Of a DNA stretch of 64,000 bases, positions 52,962-61,081 are shown piece by piece; position 1 is the first letter of the stretch, and every line of letters begins with the position of its first letter. The notes under the pieces were generated by a model, which saw only the letters and a list, made by a program, of their open reading frames with translations, had not been told where the DNA came from and made no database searches. Origin of the DNA: Candidatus Poribacteria bacterium (lineage in GTDB: Bacteria; Poribacteria; WGA-4E; WGA-3G); NCBI GenBank assembly GCA_022820835.1, contig JAJEET010000130.1, positions 62,001 to 126,000 of the forward strand, read 5' to 3'. A program made the position numbers and the translations under genes.

Positions 52962-53082
52962 TTTCATAGCAACTTTCATAGTACACGCTAACAAAATCGC
53001 CAGAAACCTAATCGTATATCGGGTTCAGGGCACTTCAGAAAATTTCATAGTACTCCGATTTACTATGAAAACTATGAAATTT
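52962..53082. repeat. cluster of TTTCATAGT nonamers
   Basis: TTTCATAGC at 52962, TTTCATAGT at 52974 and 53043, and inverted ACTATGAAA at 53062 and 53071. The last three form a hairpin (AAATTTCATAGT with ACTATGAAATTT, 53040-53082). The arrangement looks like an operator array or the remains of a replication or integration site. Confidence 0.5.
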
Positions 53083-53097
53083 CACACTACATTCTTG

Positions 53098-53150
53098 TAC
53101 TGACCACCGAAAGGTTTTCGCAGAAAACCGTACTGATTACTAACAACTAT
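53098..53150 (-). repeat. TTTTCAGTACG-family repeat, copy 3 (diverged)
   Basis: Read on the minus strand it gives AATCAGTACGGTTTTCTGCG, then AAAACCTTTCGGTGGTCAGT, matching copies 1 and 2 with compensating changes in the hairpin stem. Confidence 0.45.
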
Positions 53151-53219
53151 TTACTATTGATTTTCTGCACCAAACCTGCTAAAATATCTGCCAAGACTTT
53201 ATCTGAAGGAACGATTATA

Positions 53220-53627
53220 ATGGATTGTATTTTTTGTGCCATTGTTGCTGGTGAGATTCCGGCAATCAAAGTGTATGAAGATGAAGAGGTCCTCGCATTT
53301 ATGGATATCGCCCCCGCAAATCCCGGGCATACCCTCGTCATACCGAAGCAACACTATAGAAATATCTTTGATATGCCCACGGAGATCGGCAGTAAAATTA
53401 TGCAAGCAGCGATTCTGATCGCAAATGCGATCCGGACGGCATTGAAACCGGATGGGCTTAACCTCTTTCAATCGAATGAAGCCGCAGGCTTTCAGACCGT
53501 TTTCCATTTCCATCTCCACCTCATCCCGCGATGGGAAGGCGACCCACTCCGGTTACCGTGGCGACCGAGCGAGGGTGATACGGAAGAAATTGGCAACATC
53601 GCGGCAAAGATTCGCGATGCTTTGTAG
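53220..53627 (+). CDS. HIT-family nucleotide hydrolase
   Basis: 135 residues from ATG 53220 (GAAGGAAC upstream). It begins MDCIFCAIVAGEIPAIKVYE and ends with the histidine triad FHFHLHLIPRW, the middle His being the nucleophile. The family hydrolyses nucleotide phosphoramidates and dinucleotides (Hint/Ap4A-type). GHTLVIPKQHY is typical. Isolated gene. Confidence 0.93.
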   Translation: MDCIFCAIVAGEIPAIKVYEDEEVLAFMDIAPANPGHTLVIPKQHYRNIFDMPTEIGSKIMQAAILIANAIRTALKPDGLNLFQSNEAAGFQTVFHFHLHLIPRWEGDPLRLPWRPSEGDTEEIGNIAAKIRDAL

Positions 53628-53816
53628 AAGTAGAAGTCGTTTATAGATGATTTTTCTATACTCATAGGCACTTAGACCTTTAATCACCCGATGTTGTATG
53701 TCCGCATCGAAAACCCGATTTTTTGACCAACAACTCGATTCCGAATATAATTGAGCAAGGCACGAATTGTTGGTCAGATCGGAAAAGTCGGAGCAGAAAC
53801 CTAATAATTAAAAATT

Positions 53817-54536
53817 ATGAATATCTTGATTACCTCCGCTGGTTCCGAACTGGCGCGCAACCTATCAGGCACATTGGCGCAAGAACATACACTCCGATTA
53901 ACGGAGTTGTATCCGGTTGAAGATGTTGACGGCACGTTTGTGCAAAGCGGACTCGGACACGACGAGTCAACCAACGAATTGGTCCGTGGTATAGATACGG
54001 TTATCCATATTGCTGAAACACCGCCTAACCTTCTCGCTAAAGCCGAGCAACCGGAGAATTACGCGATTGATTACCAGACGCGCTGTACCTATAACCTACT
54101 GATGGCAGCGGTCGCGGAAGGTGTGAAGCACGTCATTTATGCAAGCACACTCCGCCTTTTCGAGCAACACGGTGAAGATTGGACAGTCACAGAGAGTTGG
54201 CGACCGCGTCCGTCGGTCGATGGTTTTGTACTTTCAAAGCATCTCGGCGAATTCACGTGCAGGGAATTCGGTCGCGAAGGTAAAATCGACGTGACATGCC
54301 TCCGTCTCGGCAACCTTATCACTGCTGATGCCACAGAGACAGTTGACTATGATTCCATGTGGCTTGAGATGAACGATGCTGTCGCTGCTTTCCGATGTGC
54401 ACTTGAGTCTTCCTCGTCGTGGCGGATATTCCATATCCAGTCAGAGTTCCCGGGTTCCCGTTTTTCGATCGGAAAAGCCAAGGGGCACCTGAAGTTTGAT
54501 CCACAATTCGTACCAGCACAGGCAAAGGAGGCGTAA
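53817..54536 (+). CDS. NAD-dependent epimerase/dehydratase-like protein 1
   Basis: 239 residues with an extended-SDR fold: MNILITSAGSELARNLSGTL replaces the usual G-x-x-G-x-x-G loop by a looser version, then GIDTVIHIAE, VKHVIYASTLRLF, and DGFVLSKHLGEFTCREF. The catalytic Y-x-x-x-K reads F-V-L-S-K, so the Tyr is Phe. The protein may have reduced or altered activity. Its stop is two bases before the next epimerase, so they are co-translated and may be partners. Confidence 0.8.
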   Translation: MNILITSAGSELARNLSGTLAQEHTLRLTELYPVEDVDGTFVQSGLGHDESTNELVRGIDTVIHIAETPPNLLAKAEQPENYAIDYQTRCTYNLLMAAVAEGVKHVIYASTLRLFEQHGEDWTVTESWRPRPSVDGFVLSKHLGEFTCREFGREGKIDVTCLRLGNLITADATETVDYDSMWLEMNDAVAAFRCALESSSSWRIFHIQSEFPGSRFSIGKAKGHLKFDPQFVPAQAKEA

Positions 54537-54538
54537 CC

Positions 54539-55264
54539 ATGAAGGTGCTCATTTTAGGTGGTAATGGTTATCTTGGACCGCATGTCGTCAAAGCGTTAGA
54601 ACCTTATTACACGCTTCGCGTTACGGACATTAATGATATTGAAACGAAGCACGAATCGATGCACATTGATGTCGGTTCGTTGGATCAGGTGATGCGCGCC
54701 GCTGAAGGGATGGACGCAATCCTCAACTGTTCTGTGCTGCGACACGACAGACAGTTGGCTTTCGATGTCAGCACACGCGGATGTTATAACACCATGCGCG
54801 CCGCTGTCGAACACGGTATCCGCCGCGTCATCAACACAGGTCCGCATTTCACGATTCAGGGGGATAGTTATACCACTTATGACTATGAAATTAATCCAGA
54901 TGTCCCGCCGCACACAAGTACTGGACTCTATCCGTTGACGAAGGGGTTAGGGCAGGAAATCTGTAAAATCTTCACCGAGCATTACGACATCTATGTCCTC
55001 TGCTACCTATTCCTTAGTTTTCGAGAGCATGAAGATCAAGCAGAAGGCACCGATCTCAACCCGTTTTCCGTCAGTTGGCGCGACGCAGGTGAAGCGTTTC
55101 GACTGGGGCTGGAGATTGATTTGGAAGACCTTCCGTCACGCTGTGAGATTTTCAACATCTTCGCGGACCTACCGCATCAGCAGTTCTCGAATGTCAAAAC
55201 GAAACGTATCTTAGGGTTTAACCCACAAGATAATTTTGAGCTGATGTGGCATAAAAAGGGATGA
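54539..55264 (+). CDS. NAD-dependent epimerase/dehydratase-like protein 2
   Basis: 241 residues. It starts with a normal Rossmann loop (LILGGNGYLGPHVVKAL), then DAILNCSVL, IRRVINTGPHF, and an intact catalytic YPLTKGLGQEICKIF (Y-x-x-x-K). The C-terminal substrate region is short. It resembles the first protein in length and architecture; together they may form a dimer in which this subunit is catalytic, which is inference. Confidence 0.85.
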   Translation: MKVLILGGNGYLGPHVVKALEPYYTLRVTDINDIETKHESMHIDVGSLDQVMRAAEGMDAILNCSVLRHDRQLAFDVSTRGCYNTMRAAVEHGIRRVINTGPHFTIQGDSYTTYDYEINPDVPPHTSTGLYPLTKGLGQEICKIFTEHYDIYVLCYLFLSFREHEDQAEGTDLNPFSVSWRDAGEAFRLGLEIDLEDLPSRCEIFNIFADLPHQQFSNVKTKRILGFNPQDNFELMWHKKG

Positions 55265-55300
55265 ATTAAGGCGGTATCTTACCTTATAGGAGGTGTAATG

Positions 55301-55777
55301 ATGGCAACCATTGAGAACTCAACACAACTAAAGGTTGAACATTTGTTGAACGGTGTCAGGCAGTTATCACCTGTCGAATTAGATGAGTTCACACGTAAGT
55401 TTGCCGAATGGCAGCAACAGCAAGAAGTCGTGGTAGTCGAAGATGTGGACCCTGACGCATCGGATGCAGAAGTGATAGCGTTTATAAGGAGAAATTCGCA
55501 ATTGCCTGAAAAAGCATATCGGCGTTATTGGCAGTTACGGCTCAAGCGTGAAGATGAAACTTTAAGCAATGACGAGCAGCAGGCGTATGAAAAACTGCTC
55601 GGAAAATTAGAGATTATGAATGTCAAACGTCTTGAAGCCTTAGCGATCTTAGGGCAACGTTGGGGAAAACCTGTAAGGGAAATTATGGGAGAGTTAGGAG
55701 TATTCGTATCTCATTTTGATGAACCGGAATTCCTTGAGGAATCTGTGCAAAAAGGTCACTCTGAGAGATCACGATGA
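55301..55777 (+). CDS. hypothetical helical protein before an HNH endonuclease
   Basis: 158 residues from the second of two adjacent ATGs, which gives a better distance to TAGGAGGTG. It is charged and helical: VEHLLNGVRQLSPVELDEF, FAEWQQQQE, LSNDEQQAYEKLLGKLEIMN and KRLEALAILGQRWGKPVREI. I do not recognise a named family; such proteins often precede HNH-nuclease genes. The HNH gene starts 18 bases after its stop, suggesting a pair, possibly with a regulatory or antitoxin-like role. Confidence 0.7.
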   Translation: MATIENSTQLKVEHLLNGVRQLSPVELDEFTRKFAEWQQQQEVVVVEDVDPDASDAEVIAFIRRNSQLPEKAYRRYWQLRLKREDETLSNDEQQAYEKLLGKLEIMNVKRLEALAILGQRWGKPVREIMGELGVFVSHFDEPEFLEESVQKGHSERSR

Positions 55778-55795
55778 GGAGAAGAATAGAAAACA

Positions 55796-56227
55796 GTGCC
55801 TTCTGAACGTATTTCTACAGCCTTACGCCGCCGAGTTCAAGAGCGTGCCAAGGGACTTTGCGAATACTGCCGAACCCCGGATAATTTTGCTACGTCTTCT
55901 TTTCACTGTGATCATATCATCCCTCAAAGGACTGGGGGCGAAAGTATGCTGGATAATTTGGCGTGGGCCTGCCCGCGATGCAACAATCATAAACACGCCA
56001 AAACGCATGCACACGATCCGCAAACAGGACGAAGAGTCTCACTTTTCAACCCTCGCCTCAAGCAATGGCATCGCCATTTTCGGTGGAGTGATGACCTTCT
56101 ATCTATTATTGGACGCACGCAAATGGGCAGAGCGACAATTGAGGCTTTGAATATGAATCTTCCTCAGCGTATAAACCTGCGCAGAGCATTACTAAGCTTC
56201 GGAGAACATCCGGCAGAAAATGGTTGA
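55796..56227 (+). CDS. HNH endonuclease
   Basis: 143 residues from GTG 55796 (GAGGAGAAG upstream). Zinc Cys pairs in CEYCRTP and CPRCNNHK bracket the catalytic FHCDHIIPQRTGG, with LDNLAWACPRCNNHKHAK completing the HNH fold. The C-terminus contains a helical RWSDDLLSIIGRTQMGRATIE. It probably cuts DNA; target unknown. Confidence 0.87.
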   Translation: MPSERISTALRRRVQERAKGLCEYCRTPDNFATSSFHCDHIIPQRTGGESMLDNLAWACPRCNNHKHAKTHAHDPQTGRRVSLFNPRLKQWHRHFRWSDDLLSIIGRTQMGRATIEALNMNLPQRINLRRALLSFGEHPAENG

Positions 56228-56236
56228 GGAATAACT

Positions 56237-57004
56237 ATGCAGATTCAACTCCTTGCACATCGCGGCGGTATGGGACGCGCACCGGAGAATACCCTCGCAT
56301 CCTTCAAGCAAGCATTAGCAGACGGTGCCGATGGATATGAGTTCGATGTCTGTCTCACTCAAGATAAGCAACCGGTGCTAATCCACATCGACTTCAATAA
56401 AACCGATATACGGAAAGCGACTGGATGTACGACTCCGCTGAATGCGCTAAAGTGGGAAGACGTTCAGCAATTAACAGTGAACAACTCAACTGAACCGGTG
56501 GCACACCTCGATGATGCCCTCCAATTTGCGCGCGAGCAACAGATGCCGTGTTTCATCGAACCAAAATCGGACACACCAGAACTGCTACCTATCATTGTCG
56601 AACGGGTGCGTCATTTCGAGGTTGTCCACCTCACCAGCATTCTTACCTTTTATTCTCGGAGACATCTACTTGTTGAGGCAAAACGTTTAGAACCAAAATT
56701 ACGGACGAGTGCGATTCTCATCAACCCGATGGCGAATTTCTTCAAGGCAGCCGTCGCAATTGATGCCAACCGCATCATCATGGGATGGACAGGCATTAAT
56801 CATTTTCAACTCTATAACGCTTTCACACACGCCGTTACACGCCAAGTTGGACAACTTCGGGCAAACGGAATCGTCGTGGAAGCAGGATTTATTCGGACGG
56901 CAAAAGATGTCGATTGGGCGGTATCTACACATAGGGCAGGCGGCGTTGACGGTCTGTGGGTGGACGATGTACCTTACATCAGACGCTGTCTCCAAGAGAT
57001 TTAA
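56237..57004 (+). CDS. glycerophosphodiester phosphodiesterase
   Basis: 255 residues. The N-terminus LLAHRGGMGRAPENTLASF has the catalytic HR and the EN pair, followed by DGADGYEFDVCLTQD with metal-binding E-x-D and VLIHID in place of the usual HD. It splits glycerophosphodiesters to glycerol-3-phosphate and alcohols. FIEPKSDTPEL supplies the next acidic residue. No signal peptide, so cytoplasmic. It lies nine bases after the HNH stop. Confidence 0.88.
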   Translation: MQIQLLAHRGGMGRAPENTLASFKQALADGADGYEFDVCLTQDKQPVLIHIDFNKTDIRKATGCTTPLNALKWEDVQQLTVNNSTEPVAHLDDALQFAREQQMPCFIEPKSDTPELLPIIVERVRHFEVVHLTSILTFYSRRHLLVEAKRLEPKLRTSAILINPMANFFKAAVAIDANRIIMGWTGINHFQLYNAFTHAVTRQVGQLRANGIVVEAGFIRTAKDVDWAVSTHRAGGVDGLWVDDVPYIRRCLQEI

Positions 57005-57030
57005 CCGTATCGTACGGAGAGCACAAAATC

Positions 57031-58335
57031 ATGAACATCACTGTCGGTAACCCGTTGTTAAGAACGCCGCTCTCCCTTATCGTTGACGATTCGTGTCCCG
57101 TGATTAATCTTACCTACTATTGGATACAGCAACGACACGCATGGAAAGCACGCCATCAGCCCGGTGTGCCGCCTGACCGTTGGGAAGGAGATACCGCCCA
57201 ATTCAAGAAGGTACCGCCGACAATCCCAGCAGGTTTCGCCGCGGAATGGGCAGAATGGTGTTGGGAAAACGGTGTGAAAGGGAAATTTAGTCTTATCCCG
57301 TACCCCGCCGGAATGGGACGCGTTGATGAGGGGTTTCCCGATTTTCCAACGGTAGAATATCAGGCATGGCTGCGCGTTTACCGAGAACTTATCTGGCCCA
57401 GCTTCGATTTGACCCCCGAAATGCTGACGCATACGGCTGTCGTTGATCTGGAAACGTTCACGCTTACCGAGGCATGGGAACAGGTGGAATGGGTGGACCC
57501 ACCGGTTGATGATAGACTCACAGACTACATCATCACAGCGATGGAGATACTCGATAATGTCGGCATACCGTGTGAGGGTGTCACCAGTCCGGGCGCGTTC
57601 GGAAAACGTCAAGAGGCGGCATACGCGAAAGCCGTCCTGACTGCCTCTCAACATGTCAATAACAACCCGCGTCCCTTCTACTTCCTCTGGTTGAAACATG
57701 ATGAACTACCGGATGTGCCTATCTGGTATGCCGATAAGGAGGGCGGTGTCGCAATTGCAAGTATTGTCTCCTGTGCTGGCGACTGGTTCGGAGGCTGGAC
57801 AGGCTACGATTTAGGGGACGCTGATCGATTCATCACTGAGGATTTGCAAGGGGGGCGCTTGCCGCCAATTCTTGAAAAGGAGCTTCCGTGTGTTCTCGTC
57901 GGACATTGGCCCGGATTCTATTTCAACGGTGAAAAATTGGGGTTTGATGTATTGAAAACCGTCAAGTCGCGCCTTGACAATTATGATCCGGACGGCACGA
58001 AAACGCTATGGATGAAAACCTCGGAAATCGGACACTACTATATGGCACGCGAACTCACGGATATCTCAGTCTCAGAACGAGATGCTTCTTGCCCCCCTGA
58101 GAAGGGGGGTAGGGGGGTTGTGCGAGAGATTAACCTCGCCACGCAATTCCCGACAGCAAACTTCACTTTGGCAATTGATGCACCGATACGCCACATTCAA
58201 GTCAACGGATGGGACTTGCGCGAAGTCCAGTCCCGACGCGATTTTCAGAGCAATACATTTCTCTCTGAGAACAAGCAAACCTTCGTCGCTTTCGATCTGG
58301 AAATTGGCGAGACAGAATTAACACTCACGGTATAA
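57031..58335 (+). CDS. hypothetical protein with polysaccharide-deacetylase-like fold
   Basis: 434 residues from ATG 57031; the longer frame from 56956 overlaps GDPD. The start SLIVDDSCPVINLTYYW has the Asp-Asp pair of NodB-like deacetylases, with later GKFSLIPYPAGMG and VGHWPGFYFNG; these hint at a beta/alpha barrel acting on carbohydrate, without proof. Residues about 353-364 (CPPEKGGRG) are encoded by a C/G palindrome inserted in frame. The end overlaps the convergent SDR gene by 11 bases. Confidence 0.65.
   Translation: MNITVGNPLLRTPLSLIVDDSCPVINLTYYWIQQRHAWKARHQPGVPPDRWEGDTAQFKKVPPTIPAGFAAEWAEWCWENGVKGKFSLIPYPAGMGRVDEGFPDFPTVEYQAWLRVYRELIWPSFDLTPEMLTHTAVVDLETFTLTEAWEQVEWVDPPVDDRLTDYIITAMEILDNVGIPCEGVTSPGAFGKRQEAAYAKAVLTASQHVNNNPRPFYFLWLKHDELPDVPIWYADKEGGVAIASIVSCAGDWFGGWTGYDLGDADRFITEDLQGGRLPPILEKELPCVLVGHWPGFYFNGEKLGFDVLKTVKSRLDNYDPDGTKTLWMKTSEIGHYYMARELTDISVSERDASCPPEKGGRGVVREINLATQFPTANFTLAIDAPIRHIQVNGWDLREVQSRRDFQSNTFLSENKQTFVAFDLEIGETELTLTV
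58088..58121. repeat. C/G-rich palindromic repeat inside a coding sequence
   Basis: TTGCCCCCCTGAGAAGGGGG then GTAGGGGGGTTGT. The CCCCCC/GGGGGG arms form a hairpin around TGAGAA, and a second G run gives an alternative pairing. Similar CCCCC..GGGGG..AGGGGGG repeats are common intergenic elements in several phyla. It is in frame here. Confidence 0.6.
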
Positions 58336-59074
58336 GGATACGTCCACCACTCGCGATGACTGTCGCACCCGTCATATAACTCGATTCTTCACTCAGAAGA
58401 AAGGCGATCACATCTGCCATCTCTTCCGGTTCACCAAGCCTACCGAGCGGTGTCGTAGACCGCAGCTGCTCCACCATTTCTGTTGAGACTTCACCTAACA
58501 TATCCGTCGCAATCGCACCCGGTGCGACCGAGTTGATGCGAATATTATGCTGTGCAAGCGGTCCGCAACACGATTTCGTCAGCGAGATGACCCCTGCTTT
58601 CGCCGCCGCGTAAGGCAACTGATTCGGACGGACTGCCAACGCAGCAATCGATGACACGTTAACGATACGTCCAAACTGCTGTTCAATCATCCCCGGTTTG
58701 ACTGCCCACAACACGTTAAAGGGACCCGTCAAGTTAATCGCGACAATCCGATCCCAGTGTTCAGGCGTAAGTTCGTCAAACGTCATATCACCGACATCGC
58801 CTGCGTTGTTCACGAGTAGATCAATCGTGCCGAGTTCTTTAGTGACCTCTCCAACCATTCTATTGACGGCATCCCTATCGGCGATATCGGCTTGCACAGG
58901 TATCGCTTTTTGTCCTGTGTTACGGATCTGTTTACAAACCGCTTCCGCTTTGTCCATTGCGCGGGAATAGTGGACAGCGACGGTTGCACCTTCACCCGCA
59001 AGTTTCAGCGCAGTTGCCTTCCCGATGCCCCGGCTCCCACCGGTTACCAATGCTATCTTTCGCTGAAATCTCAT
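58325..59074 (-). CDS. short-chain dehydrogenase/reductase (FabG-like)
   Basis: 249 residues, classical SDR. Cofactor loop TGGSRGIGKATAL, LVNNAGDVGD, catalytic Ser in NVSSIAAL, and Y-x-x-x-K in PYAAAKAGVISL. The end GGRILIP is near the usual tetramer-forming C-terminus. It could reduce 3-oxoacyl or sugar substrates; not determinable. It is ten bases downstream of the aldo/keto reductase. Confidence 0.92.
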   Translation of the reverse strand: MRFQRKIALVTGGSRGIGKATALKLAGEGATVAVHYSRAMDKAEAVCKQIRNTGQKAIPVQADIADRDAVNRMVGEVTKELGTIDLLVNNAGDVGDMTFDELTPEHWDRIVAINLTGPFNVLWAVKPGMIEQQFGRIVNVSSIAALAVRPNQLPYAAAKAGVISLTKSCCGPLAQHNIRINSVAPGAIATDMLGEVSTEMVEQLRSTTPLGRLGEPEEMADVIAFLLSEESSYMTGATVIASGGRILIP

Positions 59075-59084
59075 AAGTCTCCTT

Positions 59085-59990
59085 CTACAAAAATGCTTCT
59101 AATTCTTCCCACACGTCCTCTGGCACCGGTGTCGTTGCGGCGGCGAAGTTCTGTTCTACCTCTGTCGCATTCTTAGAACCTGTCAGATTCATCGCAATCC
59201 GCGGTTGTCGAAAACAGAATTGAATGGCAAGATTCAGTAAACTTAAATCGTTATCCGTTGCCCACTGATAGAGTTGATGTGCTCTTTCGGCATCAGATGT
59301 ACCGAGATGTGCACTTTCTGCTGATACATCCGGTTCAAGTCCTGAAAGCAATCCCATCGCAATCGGACTGCCGTTAATAACGCCGATGTCGTTTTCAGCG
59401 GCAAAAGGTAACAACCATTCATTCGCAGTTTGACTCAGGAGCGTATAATCCAAGTAGGTTAGAATCACGTCCACGACACCCGTTTCGATAGCAATCTTAT
59501 GGAATTCGTGTTGTCGTACGCCGAGTCCGATAAATTTTATGAGTCCTTCCTCGCGCATCCGCTGCAGTTCGTCCAATGCACCCCCTTTTGCCACAACGGG
59601 GTCCATGCTATTCGGGTCATGCACTAAGCAAACATCGAGATAGTCAGTATTTAACAACCGCAGGCTATTTTCAACGCTTCGGCGTGTGCCTGCAGCACTG
59701 TAATCACCGCGCCACTCCGGGTGTGTGCCCGTTTTCGTGGCGAGATAAATCTGCTCCCGCCACCCGCTATCAGCGAATGCAAGCCCGACTCGTCTTTCGC
59801 TTTCACCGTAGAGCGGTGAGGTATCCAGATAATTGATGCCCAGATCGATCGCTCGGTGCACCGCCTCAACGGCTTCATCGTCGGTGACACCTGCTCTGCC
59901 GAGTCCTGCGCCTCCCATACCGAGGCAGGTAACTTCTAATTCCGTGCGTCCCAACCGCCGCCGAGGCAACGGATTAAGTTGTACTGACAT
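59085..59990 (-). CDS. aldo/keto reductase
   Basis: 301 residues. NADPH-dependent barrel enzyme: GMGGAGLGRAG, LGINYLDTSPLYGESERRVG with the catalytic Asp and Tyr, YLATKTGTHPEW with the Lys, and CLVHDPNSMDPV with the His. The C-terminal QFCFRQPRIAMNLTGSKNA is the cofactor-binding segment. It resembles the L-fucose/galactose dehydrogenase-like branch. The operon continues into the SDR gene. Confidence 0.9.
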   Translation of the reverse strand: MSVQLNPLPRRRLGRTELEVTCLGMGGAGLGRAGVTDDEAVEAVHRAIDLGINYLDTSPLYGESERRVGLAFADSGWREQIYLATKTGTHPEWRGDYSAAGTRRSVENSLRLLNTDYLDVCLVHDPNSMDPVVAKGGALDELQRMREEGLIKFIGLGVRQHEFHKIAIETGVVDVILTYLDYTLLSQTANEWLLPFAAENDIGVINGSPIAMGLLSGLEPDVSAESAHLGTSDAERAHQLYQWATDNDLSLLNLAIQFCFRQPRIAMNLTGSKNATEVEQNFAAATTPVPEDVWEELEAFL

Positions 59991-60025
59991 AATTTCGCCT
60001 TTCGTAATAGACCTATGCTATAGAA

Positions 60026-60370
60026 TTACTCGCTTTTCTCCTGAAGAATCTGTTGAATCTCTGTTTTCAAAATCGGGATATTTGATTGCACCACACCCCA
60101 AACAATGTCAAGGTTGACATCAAAATATTTGTGAATGAGAATGTCTCTCAACCCAGCAATCTTCCGCCATGCAACACTTGGGTACTGTTCTCGCATGGGA
60201 TCAGGCACCTGTTTAACGGCTTCGCCAATAACTTCAAGGTTTCGGATGACCGCGTCAATCCGCATCCGATCTGTTTCAAAGGTCTCACGTGTGATATCCT
60301 GTACATATTCTTGAATCCTATCTATTGCCTCTAATATATCCTCAAGATAGATGTCAAAGTCCTGCGACAT
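60026..60370 (-). CDS. hepT: HepT-like HEPN toxin
   Basis: 114 residues from ATG 60370; a longer frame to 60505 overlaps the antitoxin too much. Helical throughout, with the HEPN signature R-x(4)-H in AGLRDILIHKYFDVNLDIVW, the expected RNase site. The N-terminus DIYLEDILEAIDRIQEYV is typical for DUF86. It overlaps the MntA gene by 17 bases and follows it, as in HepT/MntA toxin-antitoxin pairs where MntA AMPylates a HepT Tyr near the active site (IHKY here). Confidence 0.88.
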   Translation of the reverse strand: MSQDFDIYLEDILEAIDRIQEYVQDITRETFETDRMRIDAVIRNLEVIGEAVKQVPDPMREQYPSVAWRKIAGLRDILIHKYFDVNLDIVWGVVQSNIPILKTEIQQILQEKSE

Positions 60371-60662
60371 ACTCAACTTCCTTTTCGATGCGTGGTCGCA
60401 AGCGTGGTTTGAGTGAATCCGCAATGACGAGGTCAATCTTCTTCTGAAACAGGTCTTCGAGAAAAATACGGAGATCCATATACCGGTCAAATGACACTTC
60501 TTCAAGTTCTACAAGCAGATCAATGTCACTCTCGCTATCGGCAGTCTCTTTAACATAGGAACCGAAAAGCCCAAGGCGTTTCACACCGTAGGTTCTCAGC
60601 GTATTCTGGTGGCTGAGAAGCGTCTGTTTAATCTCACTTTTGGTAAAAATTGCTGTGTTCAT
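60354..60662 (-). CDS. mntA: MntA-like nucleotidyltransferase antitoxin
   Basis: 102 residues. The minimal nucleotidyltransferase motif is GLFGSYVKETADSESDIDLL (G-S-x-x-x...D-x-D), with a third acidic residue in KKIDLVIAD. This is the standard antitoxin partner, which AMPylates HepT with ATP. It is the first gene of the pair. Confidence 0.88.
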   Translation of the reverse strand: MNTAIFTKSEIKQTLLSHQNTLRTYGVKRLGLFGSYVKETADSESDIDLLVELEEVSFDRYMDLRIFLEDLFQKKIDLVIADSLKPRLRPRIEKEVEYVAGL

Positions 60663-60706
60663 GTTGTGCGTTCCGTGTTACGGCACAAGGGGAGATGCCT
60701 ACAACT

Positions 60707-61081
60707 TCATACTGATGCGAATTCTCGGTGCAAATGCCCGCGGCGAGCATCCGGATGAATCACGCTCACCCACTGCACGCCTTTAACAACATCATCCGGG
60801 GTATGTCCGTGTTCAACGCCTTTAGGGGTAACAACCAAATCCCCGGGACCGATACGATACGATTCAGATTGTCCGTCCGCCGTTCGCAGCGTCACCGTTG
60901 TTGTGCCTTCGGTAAAATACCAGTACTCATCGAAATCGTGGTAGTGAAGTTCAGTCGGGTTTTCTTTGGAAACAGCGAAAGCCCCGATCGTCGTCATATC
61001 TGGGGTATCCAAGATTTTTCCGAGCGCGTCGTTGACGCGCTCGCCTTTACCGAGTCGGATAATACAGAGATCCGTAGTCAT
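60707..61081 (-). CDS. small cupin-domain protein
   Basis: 124 residues with one double-stranded beta-helix. Metal ligands fit ELHYHDFDEYWYFTEG (H-x-H...E) and the later His in KGVEHGHTPDD. Small cupins of this type are isomerases, dioxygenases or sugar-binding proteins; the reaction is unknown. Its ATG overlaps the isomerase stop by one base, so both are co-translated and may act on the same metabolite. Confidence 0.85.
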   Translation of the reverse strand: MTTDLCIIRLGKGERVNDALGKILDTPDMTTIGAFAVSKENPTELHYHDFDEYWYFTEGTTTVTLRTADGQSESYRIGPGDLVVTPKGVEHGHTPDDVVKGVQWVSVIHPDARRGHLHREFASV

